Shown here one piece after another: positions 17,617-26,274 of a stretch of DNA of 64,000 bases. The notes beneath the pieces are model-generated. The model did no database searches. It saw only the letters and a list, made by a program, of their open reading frames with translations, and had not been told where the DNA came from. How positions within the stretch are numbered: position 1 is the stretch's first letter; every line of letters begins with the position of its first letter. The position numbers and the translations under genes are program-made. This DNA is from Izhakiella australiensis (GTDB lineage Bacteria; Pseudomonadota; Gammaproteobacteria; Enterobacterales; Enterobacteriaceae), in NCBI RefSeq assembly GCF_002006995.1, contig NZ_MRUL01000001.1, forward strand, positions 62,001 to 126,000, given 5' to 3'.

Positions 17617-18486
17617 TCAGGCGTTCTGCATCAGCAGCGATTGCAGAACGTCGGCATTGGGAAAAGCGTTCCACGTGCCGCGCTCTGTGATGGTGATCGC
17701 CGCGGCCCGGCTGGCGTGCTGTAGCGCCAGCAGGTCAGGATTGCCGCCCCGGCGCAGGGCGGAAGCGAGAGCGACGGCGAGAAAGGTATCGCCAGCGCCG
17801 GTTGTATCAACCACCTGGGCCATCACGGCCGGGCAGAAGTAATCCCGGCCGAAGCTGGTCATCTGAGTGCCGGCGGCGCCCTGCGTGGTGATCACGCAGG
17901 GAAGCTCAGCCGGCGGCTGCAACAGCTCGGCTTCCAGATGGTTGAGCACCACGATATCGACCAGCGGCCAGAGCGTGGTGAATTCGCGCCGCACCGGCGA
18001 AGGATTAAAGGCGGTGATTAGCCCTTTTTCACGGGCCAGTCTGAAAATAGCAGCGGTTTTTTCCAGCGAGAAATTACCCTGCTGCACCAGCAGATCGCCG
18101 GGTTTTGCCAACGTCAGCTGTTGGCTGATGACTTCCAGCGTCAGCGCGCTGGCCGCGTCGGTAGCGGTAATGATGGTGTTGTCACCATCCTGGCTATTTA
18201 AAATAATTGAGGTGTCAGTATGGCAGGGTTGTTGTAATAAAGGAAAGTACAAGTCTGGCTGTGAATTTAATAAGCGATGCAGCCATTCACCATAATGATC
18301 GTTTCCCGTGGCGGCAATTAATGTTGTGGGGATTTTACAGCGGGAGAAAATAACCGCCTGGTTTGCGCCTTTGCCGCCAGGCTGCTGAGAGGTTTTATTG
18401 CCGAATATCGAACTGCCTTTTTCTGGCAGGTCGTCAATGGTCCATGTTTCATCAACGGCGATATTACCAACGACAAATATGTGCAT
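17617..18486 (-). CDS. PfkB/ribokinase-family carbohydrate kinase
   Basis: 289-residue cytoplasmic kinase. The N-terminal PfkB signature QQPGGKGANQAV is at about residues 34-45 and the C-terminal signature DTTGAGDTFLAVAL contains the catalytic Asp and anion hole. FVVGNIAVDETWTIDDLPEKG is typical of the ribokinase branch, which phosphorylates pentoses or nucleosides. Its start is 26 bp from the BtpA-family gene, which is divergent, and its end nearly meets the binding-protein gene. It presumably phosphorylates the imported compound or its sugar moiety (inference). Hydroxymethylpyrimidine kinases belong to the same superfamily, but the motif set here is the sugar-kinase one. Confidence 0.9.
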   Translation of the reverse strand: MHIFVVGNIAVDETWTIDDLPEKGSSIFGNKTSQQPGGKGANQAVIFSRCKIPTTLIAATGNDHYGEWLHRLLNSQPDLYFPLLQQPCHTDTSIILNSQDGDNTIITATDAASALTLEVISQQLTLAKPGDLLVQQGNFSLEKTAAIFRLAREKGLITAFNPSPVRREFTTLWPLVDIVVLNHLEAELLQPPAELPCVITTQGAAGTQMTSFGRDYFCPAVMAQVVDTTGAGDTFLAVALASALRRGGNPDLLALQHASRAAAITITERGTWNAFPNADVLQSLLMQNA

Positions 18487-18511
18487 GGTTATTCCTCTAA
18501 GGAGAAAGAAG

Positions 18512-19357
18512 ATGGCTCTTATATCAGCAGAAAAAGATAACGCAATACAAGCAATTTTTAATCGTACTAAGTCAGTGATCGGTGTTATTCATTGTGACGC
18601 CTTTCCCGGCGCGCCAAAATATAAAGATCGTCCAATAAAAGAAATTATCGAGAATGCCATTCGCGATGCGGATAATTATTTATCCGGTGGCGTTCATGGG
18701 CTTATTATTGAAAATCATGGTGACATTCCTTTTGCCAAGCCGGAAGATATCGGCCCGGAAACTTCTGCGATTATGGCGGTTATTACTGATAATATTCGCG
18801 CCCGTTTTGGCGCGCCGCTGGGAATTAATATTCTGGCGAATGCGGCGATCCCGGCGCTGGCTACCGCGCTGGCCAGCGGTGCAGACTTTGTACGCGTTAA
18901 TCAATGGGCTAATGCCTACATCGCTAACGAAGGCTTTATTGAAGGTGCGGCGGCCAAAGCATTACGCTATCGCAATCAGCTGCGGGCTAACCATATTCGG
19001 GTATTTGCCGACAGCCACGTCAAACACGGCAGCCACGCTATCGTGGCCGATCGCTCGATTAAGGAGCTGACGCGCGACGTCGATTTCTTTGAAGCTGACG
19101 CGGTCATCGCTACCGGTCAGCGTACCGGCGACAGCGCCACCCTTGAGGAGATCGATGAAATCCGCAGCGCAACCACCCTGCCGCTGTTGGTGGGGTCGGG
19201 CGTCACGCCGGATAACGTCTGCGCTATCCTTGGGCGTACGCAAGGGGTTATCGTCGCCAGTACGCTAAAGCGCGACGGTGTGTGGTGGAATGAGGTTGAG
19301 CTGGCGCGGGTTAAACACTTTATCGCGGCGGCGCGTCCGGTGCTGGAGGAGAAATAA
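18512..19357 (+). CDS. BtpA/SgcQ-family TIM-barrel protein
   Basis: 281-residue protein of the BtpA family. Visible blocks are VIGVIHCDAFPGAPKY near residue 20, GVHGLIIENHGDIPF, LGINILANAAIPALA, ADFVRVNQWANAYIANEG, VFADSHVKHGSHAI, VIATGQRTGD and LLVGSGVTPDN, the last resembling a phosphate-binding barrel loop. ATG at 18512 follows AAGGAG by 8 bases. Members include the photosystem I biogenesis factor BtpA and E. coli SgcQ, and are repeatedly found with sugar transport genes, but no reaction is firmly known to me. Its stop overlaps the TenA-like start (ATAATG), so the two are translationally coupled. A phosphosugar or phosphoribosyl substrate is a reasonable inference. Confidence 0.85.
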   Translation: MALISAEKDNAIQAIFNRTKSVIGVIHCDAFPGAPKYKDRPIKEIIENAIRDADNYLSGGVHGLIIENHGDIPFAKPEDIGPETSAIMAVITDNIRARFGAPLGINILANAAIPALATALASGADFVRVNQWANAYIANEGFIEGAAAKALRYRNQLRANHIRVFADSHVKHGSHAIVADRSIKELTRDVDFFEADAVIATGQRTGDSATLEEIDEIRSATTLPLLVGSGVTPDNVCAILGRTQGVIVASTLKRDGVWWNEVELARVKHFIAAARPVLEEK

Positions 19358-19998
19358 TGCCATCTTTTAGCGAGCGATTACTGCAGGAGCATCAGGCAGC
19401 CTGGCAGGAGATGCAGCAGCATCGCTTTGTTTGCGATATTGAGCAGGATTGTCTGCCAGCGGATGTGTTTAACCGCTACCTGGTTTTCGAAGGTGATTTT
19501 GTCGAGACGGCCATCGCCATTTTTGCCTTCGGCGTGGCCAAAGCGCCGGGCATCCGCCAGCAGCGCTGGCTGATTGGCGTACTTAATGCGCTGGTTGATA
19601 CCCAGATTGCCTGGTTTGATGAAGTTATCGCCAGGCGCAAGATTGACGTCAGTGCGACGCCCGGTGATTTACCCGGCGTGAAACGCTTTCGTGATGGCAT
19701 GCTAAGCGTGGCGAAGCAGGGCAGCTACGATGACATCATCACGCTGATGTTCGGCGCGGAGTGGATGTATTACCACTGGTGCAAGCGCGTCAGCGCGCAA
19801 ACTCAGCGCGATGGCGACGTGCGTCGCTGGGTGGATCTCCATGCGGAAGAGGCGTTTTATCAGCAGGCTAACTGGCTGAAAGAGGAGCTGGATAGCTGCG
19901 CGGCGCAGCTGAATGAGCAGCAAAAAAGCGAACTATCAGCGCTTTACGGTAAGGTTCTGCGCTGGGAAATCGACTTTCACAGCGCGGCTTATCCCTGA
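19357..19998 (+). CDS. TenA-family aminopyrimidine hydrolase-like protein
   Basis: 213-residue all-helical protein of the TenA/THI-4 family. FSERLLQEHQAAWQEMQQHRFV, YLVFEGDFVETAIAIFAFGVAKAP and FGAEWMYYHWCKR match family blocks. Classical TenA hydrolyses thiamine or aminopyrimidine using a nucleophilic Cys in a PCxxxY motif. Here Glu135 occupies the corresponding place (by motif alignment), the TenA_E pattern, with a nearby Cys142. The start overlaps the BtpA-family stop by one base, which argues for joint function. Substrate could be a pyrimidine or another C-N linked base (inference). Confidence 0.82.
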   Translation: MPSFSERLLQEHQAAWQEMQQHRFVCDIEQDCLPADVFNRYLVFEGDFVETAIAIFAFGVAKAPGIRQQRWLIGVLNALVDTQIAWFDEVIARRKIDVSATPGDLPGVKRFRDGMLSVAKQGSYDDIITLMFGAEWMYYHWCKRVSAQTQRDGDVRRWVDLHAEEAFYQQANWLKEELDSCAAQLNEQQKSELSALYGKVLRWEIDFHSAAYP

Positions 19999-20004
19999 GG
20001 ATAC

Positions 20005-20028
20005 GGCGGACCGGTTGCCCGGTCCGCC
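20005..20028. terminator. GC-rich hairpin between convergent genes
   Basis: A perfect 10-bp stem, GGCGGACCGG and CCGGTCCGCC, with a TTGC loop lies between the tenA-like and alcohol dehydrogenase stops. It can work on both strands; there is no T-run. Confidence 0.6.
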
Positions 20029-20034
20029 TGGCTA

Positions 20035-21096
20035 TCAGGCAACCTGCTTACGCAGCGACTTGATATCAATAACAAAGCGATACTTTACGTCGCTTTTCAG
20101 CATGCGTTCATAGGCTTCGTTAATGTAGTCCATATCGATCATCTCGATGTCCGAGGTGATGCCATGCTTACCGCAGAAGTCGAGCATTTCCTGGGTTTCG
20201 GCAATGCCGCCAATCAGCGAACCGGCGATGGAACGGCGCTTAAAGATCAGGTTGAATACCGCCGGTGATGGATGGCTGTGCTCCGGCACGCCGACCAGCG
20301 TCATCGTACCGTCTCGCTTCAGCAGGGTGGTGAACTGATCCAGGTCGTGCTGGGCGGCAACCGTATTCAGGATGAAGTCGAAGCTATTGGCATGCTGCGC
20401 CATCTGATCGGCATCTTTCGAAATCACCACTTCGTCAGCGCCAAGGCGCTTCCCATCTTCGATTTTCGACGGTGAAGTGGTAAACAGCACCACTTTTGCA
20501 CCCATGGCGTGGGCCAGCTTGACGCCCATATGGCCAAGTCCGCCCAGGCCTACGATCCCGACTTTATGACCGGGGCCGACGTTCCAGTGGCGCAGCGGTG
20601 AGTAGGTGGTGATGCCGGCGCACAGTAGTGGCGCCACGCCGGCCAGCTCCAGATTTTCCGGTACGCGCAGGACAAAGTCTTCATGTACGACTATCTGGCT
20701 GGAATAGCCGCCGTAGGTATTGCTGCCGTCGAAGCGGTCGGTGCCGTTGTAAGTGCCGACGAAGCCGTTTTCACAGTACTGTTCCAGCCCTTCCTGACAG
20801 CTGGGACAGCTGCGGCAGGAGTCAACCAGGCAGCCAACGCCGACAATGTCGCCTTGCTTATATTTGCTGGCTTGTGTGCCAACGGCCGTAACGCGACCAA
20901 CAATTTCATGGCCCGGCACCACCGGATAGATGGTATTACGCCATTCATTGCGTGCCTGGTGAAGATCGGAATGGCAGACGCCGCAGAACAAGATTTCGAT
21001 CTGTACATCTTTCTCGCGCAGCTCACGCGGCTGAAACTCAAAGGGTGCCAGTTTGGCTTTTGCGTCCTGAGCGGCATAAGCATGGGTTATCTTCAT
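20035..21096 (-). CDS. Zinc-dependent NAD(P) alcohol dehydrogenase, YahK-like
   Basis: 353-residue medium-chain dehydrogenase. Catalytic zinc ligands are C41 (CGVCHSDLHQ) and H63-E64 (PGHEIVG); structural zinc cysteines are in CLVDSCRSCPSCQEGLEQYC; the Rossmann motif is VGLGGLGHMGVKLAHAMGA. Long matches to E. coli YahK (PLLCAGITTYSPLRHW, YERMLKSDVKYRFVID) suggest a broad-specificity NADPH-dependent aldehyde reductase or alcohol dehydrogenase of the cinnamyl type. It is monocistronic and convergent with the TenA-like gene. No specific substrate can be inferred. Confidence 0.93.
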   Translation of the reverse strand: MKITHAYAAQDAKAKLAPFEFQPRELREKDVQIEILFCGVCHSDLHQARNEWRNTIYPVVPGHEIVGRVTAVGTQASKYKQGDIVGVGCLVDSCRSCPSCQEGLEQYCENGFVGTYNGTDRFDGSNTYGGYSSQIVVHEDFVLRVPENLELAGVAPLLCAGITTYSPLRHWNVGPGHKVGIVGLGGLGHMGVKLAHAMGAKVVLFTTSPSKIEDGKRLGADEVVISKDADQMAQHANSFDFILNTVAAQHDLDQFTTLLKRDGTMTLVGVPEHSHPSPAVFNLIFKRRSIAGSLIGGIAETQEMLDFCGKHGITSDIEMIDMDYINEAYERMLKSDVKYRFVIDIKSLRKQVA

Positions 21097-21391
21097 GATT
21101 TCTCCAGATTAAACGATAAGAAGTGACGTTCAGAGATACCTCGCCAGTCGCAGATGTTGCCCTGGCGGCGGCGAGCGTGATGGGAAGCGGTGCAAAACGC
21201 ACCTGAAAACACAGCGCCCATCGAAGAGCAATAAGCTTAGTCGTCAAAGCGCGAAGGGGGTATACCAGAATCTGTTTAAATCTTGCCTGATTCTGCAAGA
21301 ATTTACCGAATTGCAATAATATGAGGGGTAAACGGCTTATTTTTCATGGCATTGGATAGTGCGAAAATCGCACATTTGTCCAAAGCTGTTT

Positions 21392-21424
21392 ACTGCGGGC
21401 GGTGTCGCTACCACCGCCCGCAGT
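21392..21424 (-). terminator. uvrA downstream hairpin
   Basis: Perfect 13-bp stem ACTGCGGGCGGTG / CACCGCCCGCAGT with a 7-base loop, 13 bases past the uvrA stop. There is no T-run, but position and stability suggest a transcript end. Confidence 0.65.
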
Positions 21425-21436
21425 CGGTGCTTAATG

Positions 21437-24262
21437 CTATTTCAGCATCGCTTTCAAAAAGCGTGCGGTGTGTGACTTCTCGCAATCTGCTACCGTTTCC
21501 GGCGTACCAGAGATCAGAACTTCACCGCCGCCGCTGCCGCCTTCCGGACCAAGATCCACGATCCAGTCAGCGGTCTTAATTACGTCCAGATTGTGTTCAA
21601 TCACCACGATGGTATTGCCCTGATCGCGCAGCTGGTGCAACACCGTCAGCAGCTGTTGAATATCGGCAAAATGCAGGCCGGTAGTCGGTTCATCGAGAAT
21701 ATACAGCGTTTGACCGGTACCGCGCTTCGACAGTTCACGCGCCAGCTTAACGCGCTGCGCCTCACCGCCGGAAAGGGTGGTGGCAGACTGCCCAAGGCGA
21801 ATATAAGACAGGCCGACGTCCATCAGCGTTTGCAGCTTACGCGCCAGCGCCGGTACGGCATCAAAGAACTCACGCGCTTCTTCGATCGTCATTTCCAGCA
21901 CCTGGTGAATGCTCTTACCTTTGTATTTGATCTCCAGGGTTTCGCGATTATAGCGTTTGCCCTTGCAGTGATCGCAGGGGACGTAGATATCCGGCAGAAA
22001 GTGCATTTCCACTTTAATCACCCCGTCGCCCTGGCAGGCTTCGCAGCGGCCGCCGCGGACGTTAAAGCTGAAGCGTCCCGGCGTATAGCCGCGCGAACGC
22101 GACTCGGGCACGCCAGCAAACAGCTCGCGCACCGGAGTGAAAATACCGGTATAGGTTGCCGGATTAGAACGGGGCGTACGGCCAATCGGACTCTGGTCGA
22201 TATCGATCACTTTATCGAAGTGGTCGAGACCGCTGATTTCGCGATAGGGGGCCGACTCCGCCATCGTTGCGCCATTCAGCACGCGCTGGGCAACCGGAAA
22301 CAGCGTGTCGTTAATCAGCGTCGATTTACCTGAGCCTGAAACCCCGGTAATGCAGGTAAACAGGCCAACCGGCAGCGTCAGCGTTACGTCTTTCAGGTTG
22401 TTGCCGCTGGCGCCGGTCAGTTTCAGCACCTTGCCCGGGTCGGCTTTTACGCGTTCTTTTGGCACCTCAATCGCCCGCTTGCCGCTCAGGTACTGCCCGG
22501 TCAGCGAATCTTCGACCGCCATGATATCGTCTACCGTGCCTTCTGCGACGATCTCGCCGCCGTGAACGCCGGCGCCCGGACCGATATCGATAACGTGGTC
22601 CGCCGCGCGGATTGCATCTTCATCGTGTTCGACCACGATCACCGTATTACCGAGGTTGCGCAGGTGAACCAGGGTATCAAGCAGCCGCTCATTGTCCCGC
22701 TGGTGCAGGCCGATGGAGGGTTCATCCAGCACGTACATTACGCCGACCAGGCCGGCGCCGATCTGGCTGGCGAGGCGAATACGCTGCGCCTCGCCGCCGG
22801 AGAGGGTTTCCGCCGAGCGTGACATCGACAGGTAATTCAGGCCGACGTTGACCAGAAAGCGCAGGCGATCGCCGATCTCCTTGAGCACCTTCTCTGCAAT
22901 TTTTGCCCGCTGTCCGCTGAGCTTAATATTCTGAAAAAACGCCATCGCATGGCCGATGCTCATATCTGAGATTGTCGGTAGGGTGGTGTTTTCCACGAAA
23001 ACGTGGCGCGCTTCACGCCGCAGGCGGGTGCCATGGCAGCTGGTGCAGGAGCGGTTGCTGATAAATTTCGCCAGCTCTTCGCGCACCGCAGTGGATTCGG
23101 TTTCTTTATAGCGGCGTTCCATGTTGTGCAGCACGCCTTCAAAGGCGTGGCGACGCACCGAGGTATCACCGCGATCGTTGATGTACTTAAACTCGATAGA
23201 CTCTTTAGCGGAACCGTAAAGAATCACTTTTTTCACGTTCTCTTTCAGCGACTCGAACGGCGCTTCGACGTCAAAATGATAGTGGTCCGCCAGCGAGCGC
23301 AGCATCTGAAAATAGTAAAAGTTGCGGCGATCCCAGCCGCGAATGGCGCCGCCGGCCAGCGACAGCTCCTGGTTTTGCACGACGCGATCGGGATCGAAAT
23401 ATTGCTGTACGCCGAGGCCGTCACAGGTGGGGCAGGCGCCCGCCGGATTGTTAAATGAGAACAGGCGCGGCTCCAGCTCGTTCATACTGTAGCCGCAAAC
23501 CGGGCAGGCGAAGTTTGCCGAAAACAGCAGCTCTTCCGCCTTTGGGTTGTCCATATCGGCCACCATGGCGGTGCCGCCGGAAAGCTCAAGGGCGGTTTCA
23601 AACGATTCCGCCAGCCGCTGCGCCAGATCGGCACGTACTTTAAAACGATCGACCACCACCTCGATGGTATGCTTTTTTTGCAGCTCCAGCTTCGGCGGAT
23701 CGGACAGATCGCAGACTTCGCCATCGATGCGGGCGCGGATATAGCCCTGGGTTGCCAGGTTTTCCAGCGTCTTAGTGTGCTCACCCTTACGGTCGCGCAC
23801 CACCGGCGCCAGCAGCATCAGGCGGGTGCCTTCCGGCTGGGAAAGCACGTTGTCCACCATCTGGCTGACGGTCTGCGCGGTCAGGGGGACATCGTGATCC
23901 GGGCAGCGCGGCTCGCCGACGCGGGCAAACAGCAGGCGCAGGTAGTCATGGATTTCGGTGATGGTGCCGACCGTCGAACGCGGGTTATGCGACGTAGACT
24001 TCTGTTCAATTGAAATCGCCGGGGATAGCCCTTCAATATGATCGACATCCGGCTTTTCCATCAGCGAAAGAAACTGGCGCGCATAGGCGGACAGCGATTC
24101 GACATAGCGGCGCTGGCCTTCAGCGTACAGGGTATCAAACGCCAGAGAGGATTTGCCTGAGCCGGAAAGGCCGGTTACGACAATGAGTTTATCCCGCGGG
24201 ATGATCAGGTTGATATTCTTAAGGTTATGGGTGCGGGCACCACGAACTTCTATCTTATCCAT
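21437..24262 (-). CDS. uvrA: Excinuclease ABC subunit A
   Basis: 941-residue DNA damage sensor of nucleotide excision repair; it loads UvrB at lesions as an ABC-type dimer. Both ATPase sites are present: [13 protein letters not shown] near residue 31 and [13 protein letters not shown] around 640, with two LSGGEAQR signatures. Zinc-binding cysteines occur in [10 protein letters not shown]...CPTCDG and CEACQGDG...CDHCKG. Length matches E. coli UvrA (940). It is divergent from ssb, and a LexA box between them predicts SOS induction. Confidence 0.98.
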   Translation of the reverse strand: MDKIEVRGARTHNLKNINLIIPRDKLIVVTGLSGSGKSSLAFDTLYAEGQRRYVESLSAYARQFLSLMEKPDVDHIEGLSPAISIEQKSTSHNPRSTVGTITEIHDYLRLLFARVGEPRCPDHDVPLTAQTVSQMVDNVLSQPEGTRLMLLAPVVRDRKGEHTKTLENLATQGYIRARIDGEVCDLSDPPKLELQKKHTIEVVVDRFKVRADLAQRLAESFETALELSGGTAMVADMDNPKAEELLFSANFACPVCGYSMNELEPRLFSFNNPAGACPTCDGLGVQQYFDPDRVVQNQELSLAGGAIRGWDRRNFYYFQMLRSLADHYHFDVEAPFESLKENVKKVILYGSAKESIEFKYINDRGDTSVRRHAFEGVLHNMERRYKETESTAVREELAKFISNRSCTSCHGTRLRREARHVFVENTTLPTISDMSIGHAMAFFQNIKLSGQRAKIAEKVLKEIGDRLRFLVNVGLNYLSMSRSAETLSGGEAQRIRLASQIGAGLVGVMYVLDEPSIGLHQRDNERLLDTLVHLRNLGNTVIVVEHDEDAIRAADHVIDIGPGAGVHGGEIVAEGTVDDIMAVEDSLTGQYLSGKRAIEVPKERVKADPGKVLKLTGASGNNLKDVTLTLPVGLFTCITGVSGSGKSTLINDTLFPVAQRVLNGATMAESAPYREISGLDHFDKVIDIDQSPIGRTPRSNPATYTGIFTPVRELFAGVPESRSRGYTPGRFSFNVRGGRCEACQGDGVIKVEMHFLPDIYVPCDHCKGKRYNRETLEIKYKGKSIHQVLEMTIEEAREFFDAVPALARKLQTLMDVGLSYIRLGQSATTLSGGEAQRVKLARELSKRGTGQTLYILDEPTTGLHFADIQQLLTVLHQLRDQGNTIVVIEHNLDVIKTADWIVDLGPEGGSGGGEVLISGTPETVADCEKSHTARFLKAMLK

Positions 24263-24341
24263 TCACTTTTCCCGGTTAGCACAAATGCCGCCATGCCCCC
24301 CGGCACGGCCAGAACGAAACAGGTTATTATGGCATAAAAAT

Positions 24342-24361
24342 AACTGGCTGAATATACAGTA
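24342..24361. promoter_or_regulatory. LexA (SOS) box between uvrA and ssb
   Basis: CTG at 24344-24346, ten bases, then CAG at 24357-24359, with an AT-rich right half (AATATACAGTA). This fits the enterobacterial SOS consensus CTG-N10-CAG and the known SOS control of this divergent pair in E. coli. Confidence 0.85.
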
Positions 24362-24515
24362 TAGCCGCCAATTGTTGCGGTTTTGTGCGGCGGAAAATTT
24401 TGCAGCCGGGGTCGTATAACCTGAAAGCATGTCGTTAACTCCGTATGCAGAGTTGCAATGTAATGGTAGACTTTCCTGGTAGAAAGTTGACTCAATTTCA
24501 TCGGGAGAAACAAAC

Positions 24516-25049
24516 ATGGCCAGCAGAGGCATAAACAAAGTCATTCTGGTGGGGAATCTTGGCCAGGATCCGGAAGTACGCTATATGCCGAGCGGTGGCG
24601 CTGTTGCCAATATTACCGTCGCGACTTCTGAGAGCTGGCGTGATAAGCAGACCGGTGAACAAAAAGAAATTACCGAATGGCATCGCGTGGTGCTGTTCGG
24701 TAAGGTTGCTGAAGTCGCGGGCGAATACCTGCGCAAAGGCTCCCAGGTTTACATTGAAGGTCAGCTGCGCACCCGCAAATGGCAGGATCAGGGCGGTCAG
24801 GATCGCTACACCACCGAAATCGTGGTTAACGTTGGCGGCACCATGCAGATGCTGGGTGGACGTCAGGGTGGCGGCGCGCCGATGGGCGGCGGCGCTTCAT
24901 CGGGCAACAACAACAACGGTTGGGGCCAGCCGCAGCAGCCGCAGGGTGGTAATCAGTTCAGCGGCGGCGGGCAGTCCCAGCCGCAGCAGAACAGCGCGCC
25001 GTCTAACAATGAGCCGCCGATGGATTTCGACGACGATATCCCTTTTTAA
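24516..25049 (+). CDS. ssb: Single-stranded DNA-binding protein
   Basis: 177-residue essential replication and repair protein. The OB fold occupies residues 1-110 ([25 protein letters not shown] onward), followed by a flexible Gly/Gln/Asn-rich linker and the acidic tip MDFDDDIPF that recruits partner proteins. CGGGAGAAA lies 6 bases before the ATG. Length and order next to uvrA match E. coli. A hairpin follows at 25078. Confidence 0.98.
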   Translation: MASRGINKVILVGNLGQDPEVRYMPSGGAVANITVATSESWRDKQTGEQKEITEWHRVVLFGKVAEVAGEYLRKGSQVYIEGQLRTRKWQDQGGQDRYTTEIVVNVGGTMQMLGGRQGGGAPMGGGASSGNNNNGWGQPQQPQGGNQFSGGGQSQPQQNSAPSNNEPPMDFDDDIPF

Positions 25050-25077
25050 GCGCGCCGTTTTTTTATAATCTTTAGAC

Positions 25078-25102
25078 TTAAAGCCCCTCTCCGGGGCTTT
25101 AA
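25078..25102 (+). terminator. ssb terminator
   Basis: Ten-bp stem TTAAAGCCCC / GGGGCTTTAA with a TCTCC loop, 29 bases after the ssb stop, followed by AT-rich sequence. Confidence 0.75.
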
Positions 25103-25242
25103 ATTTAAATAAACTATCTTTTCATCAGGCATGAGCTGACGCATGCCAGCTCCGGTTCCGGCATACTCAAAAGACGTTAAGGCAATTCAGCTACGCCAGC
25201 CGCAGGGAATCGCTCAGAATCCCGAATTAGCAGATATATGCC

Positions 25243-25704
25243 TCAGCTAGCGGACGATTTATCATCAAGGGCAGCCGCACAGCGTTTGAGTAATTCGCAA
25301 AGGAGTCGGGCTTCTTCAGATGACAGCGAAGAAAGCATCTGCTTCTCTACGGCATCAGCGGCCTTCGCACCATCGGTAACGGCCTTCAGGCCCGCCTCCG
25401 TCAATTCAGTCATTATCACCCGTCCATGATCCGGGTGCGATTTGCGCGCAATCAGGCCGCTGCGTTGCAAATTGACAAGGATCGCTTGCATGGTCTGCGG
25501 CGTAACGAAAGCGGCGCGAGCCAACTCGGCATTAGAAATACGTGGATTACCAGCAACGGCGAGCAAAACCGCGTTCTGTGGGGCGGTAATGCCAAGCTGC
25601 GCCAATTCAGCATTCAGGCGCAGCCTCAATCTGTGTTGCGTTATTTTCAAGTTATAGCCTATCCAGTCAGCCGCATTTCGTGGCGCTGGTTTGCCTGTTG
25701 ACAT
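25243..25704 (-). CDS. MarR-family transcriptional regulator
   Basis: 153-residue dimeric winged-helix regulator. The DNA-recognition region is about residues 52-95 (GNPRISNAELARAAFVTPQTMQAILVNLQRSGLIAR) with the wing HPDHGRVIMTELTEAG. MarR proteins usually respond to phenolic or oxidising ligands and control a divergent gene. The VOC protein at 25759 is divergent, and two copies of a 15-base direct repeat lie between them. It opens the accessory block downstream of ssb. Confidence 0.9.
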   Translation of the reverse strand: MSTGKPAPRNAADWIGYNLKITQHRLRLRLNAELAQLGITAPQNAVLLAVAGNPRISNAELARAAFVTPQTMQAILVNLQRSGLIARKSHPDHGRVIMTELTEAGLKAVTDGAKAADAVEKQMLSSLSSEEARLLCELLKRCAAALDDKSSAS

Positions 25705-25705
25705 A

Positions 25706-25740
25706 TCAGTGTCCTTATATTAATGTCAGTACCCTTATAT
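25706..25740. repeat. Two TCAGTnnCCTTATAT direct repeats
   Basis: Copies at 25706-25720 and 25726-25740, 20 bp apart (about two helical turns), lie just upstream of the MarR start and the VOC start. They are likely binding sites for the MarR protein or another activator (inference). Confidence 0.6.
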
Positions 25741-25758
25741 GCATTTACAGGCGCTAAC

Positions 25759-26130
25759 ATGACAACTTTAATTGGCCCCGACTTCATTGCCTTACAAGTA
25801 CGCGACCTTGCTGCATCCCGCAAATTTTACCTCGAAACTTACGGATTTACCGCTGCGACGCATTGCCCTCCAGGAGCGGTTATTTTTGACACTGAGCCGA
25901 CTCCTCTGGCGTTGCGAGAGCCTCTGCATGTGCTTCCCGAGGCGGGACCGCTCGGTATCGGCATGGTGCTATGGGTTGCCTGCGCCGACGCCGATGCGCT
26001 GCACGATCTTATCATCAGTCGGGGCGGCGTTATCCTCAGCCCGCCAGCCGACGGCCCCTTTGGCCGCTTCTTCGTCGCCGCTGACCCTGATGGTTACCAG
26101 ATAACCTTCCATACGGCGCAAAGTCGATAG
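25759..26130 (+). CDS. VOC (glyoxalase/dioxygenase) family protein
   Basis: About 123 residues with the vicinal-oxygen-chelate pattern of paired beta-alpha-beta-beta-beta modules: FIALQVRDLAASRKFYLETYGF, then GIGMVLWVACADADALHDLIISRGG and the C-terminal FFVAADPDGYQITF. Family members are glyoxalases, fosfomycin or bleomycin resistance proteins, and dioxygenases. The start is uncertain: ATG at 25759 gives the family N-terminus, while ATG at 25723 would overlap the second direct repeat. Divergent from MarR, so probably its target. Confidence 0.82.
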   Translation: MTTLIGPDFIALQVRDLAASRKFYLETYGFTAATHCPPGAVIFDTEPTPLALREPLHVLPEAGPLGIGMVLWVACADADALHDLIISRGGVILSPPADGPFGRFFVAADPDGYQITFHTAQSR

Positions 26131-26212
26131 TCGCCTTTGCTTTTTAAGTCAAAAGGTTTCTATCTGTGTGATGATCGGGACTATTGCAAAAGCGTAAGCT
26201 TTTATAGATAAG

Positions 26213-26235
26213 CCCCTGTCAGACAGGGGTTTTTT
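26213..26235 (+). terminator. Rho-independent terminator after VOC gene
   Basis: CCCCTGT-CAG-ACAGGGG followed by six Ts, 83 bases after the VOC stop; a canonical plus-strand terminator. Confidence 0.85.
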
Positions 26236-26274
26236 AAAGAGGCGTGCTTTTTTGCAAGAGACGTACTGACTATA

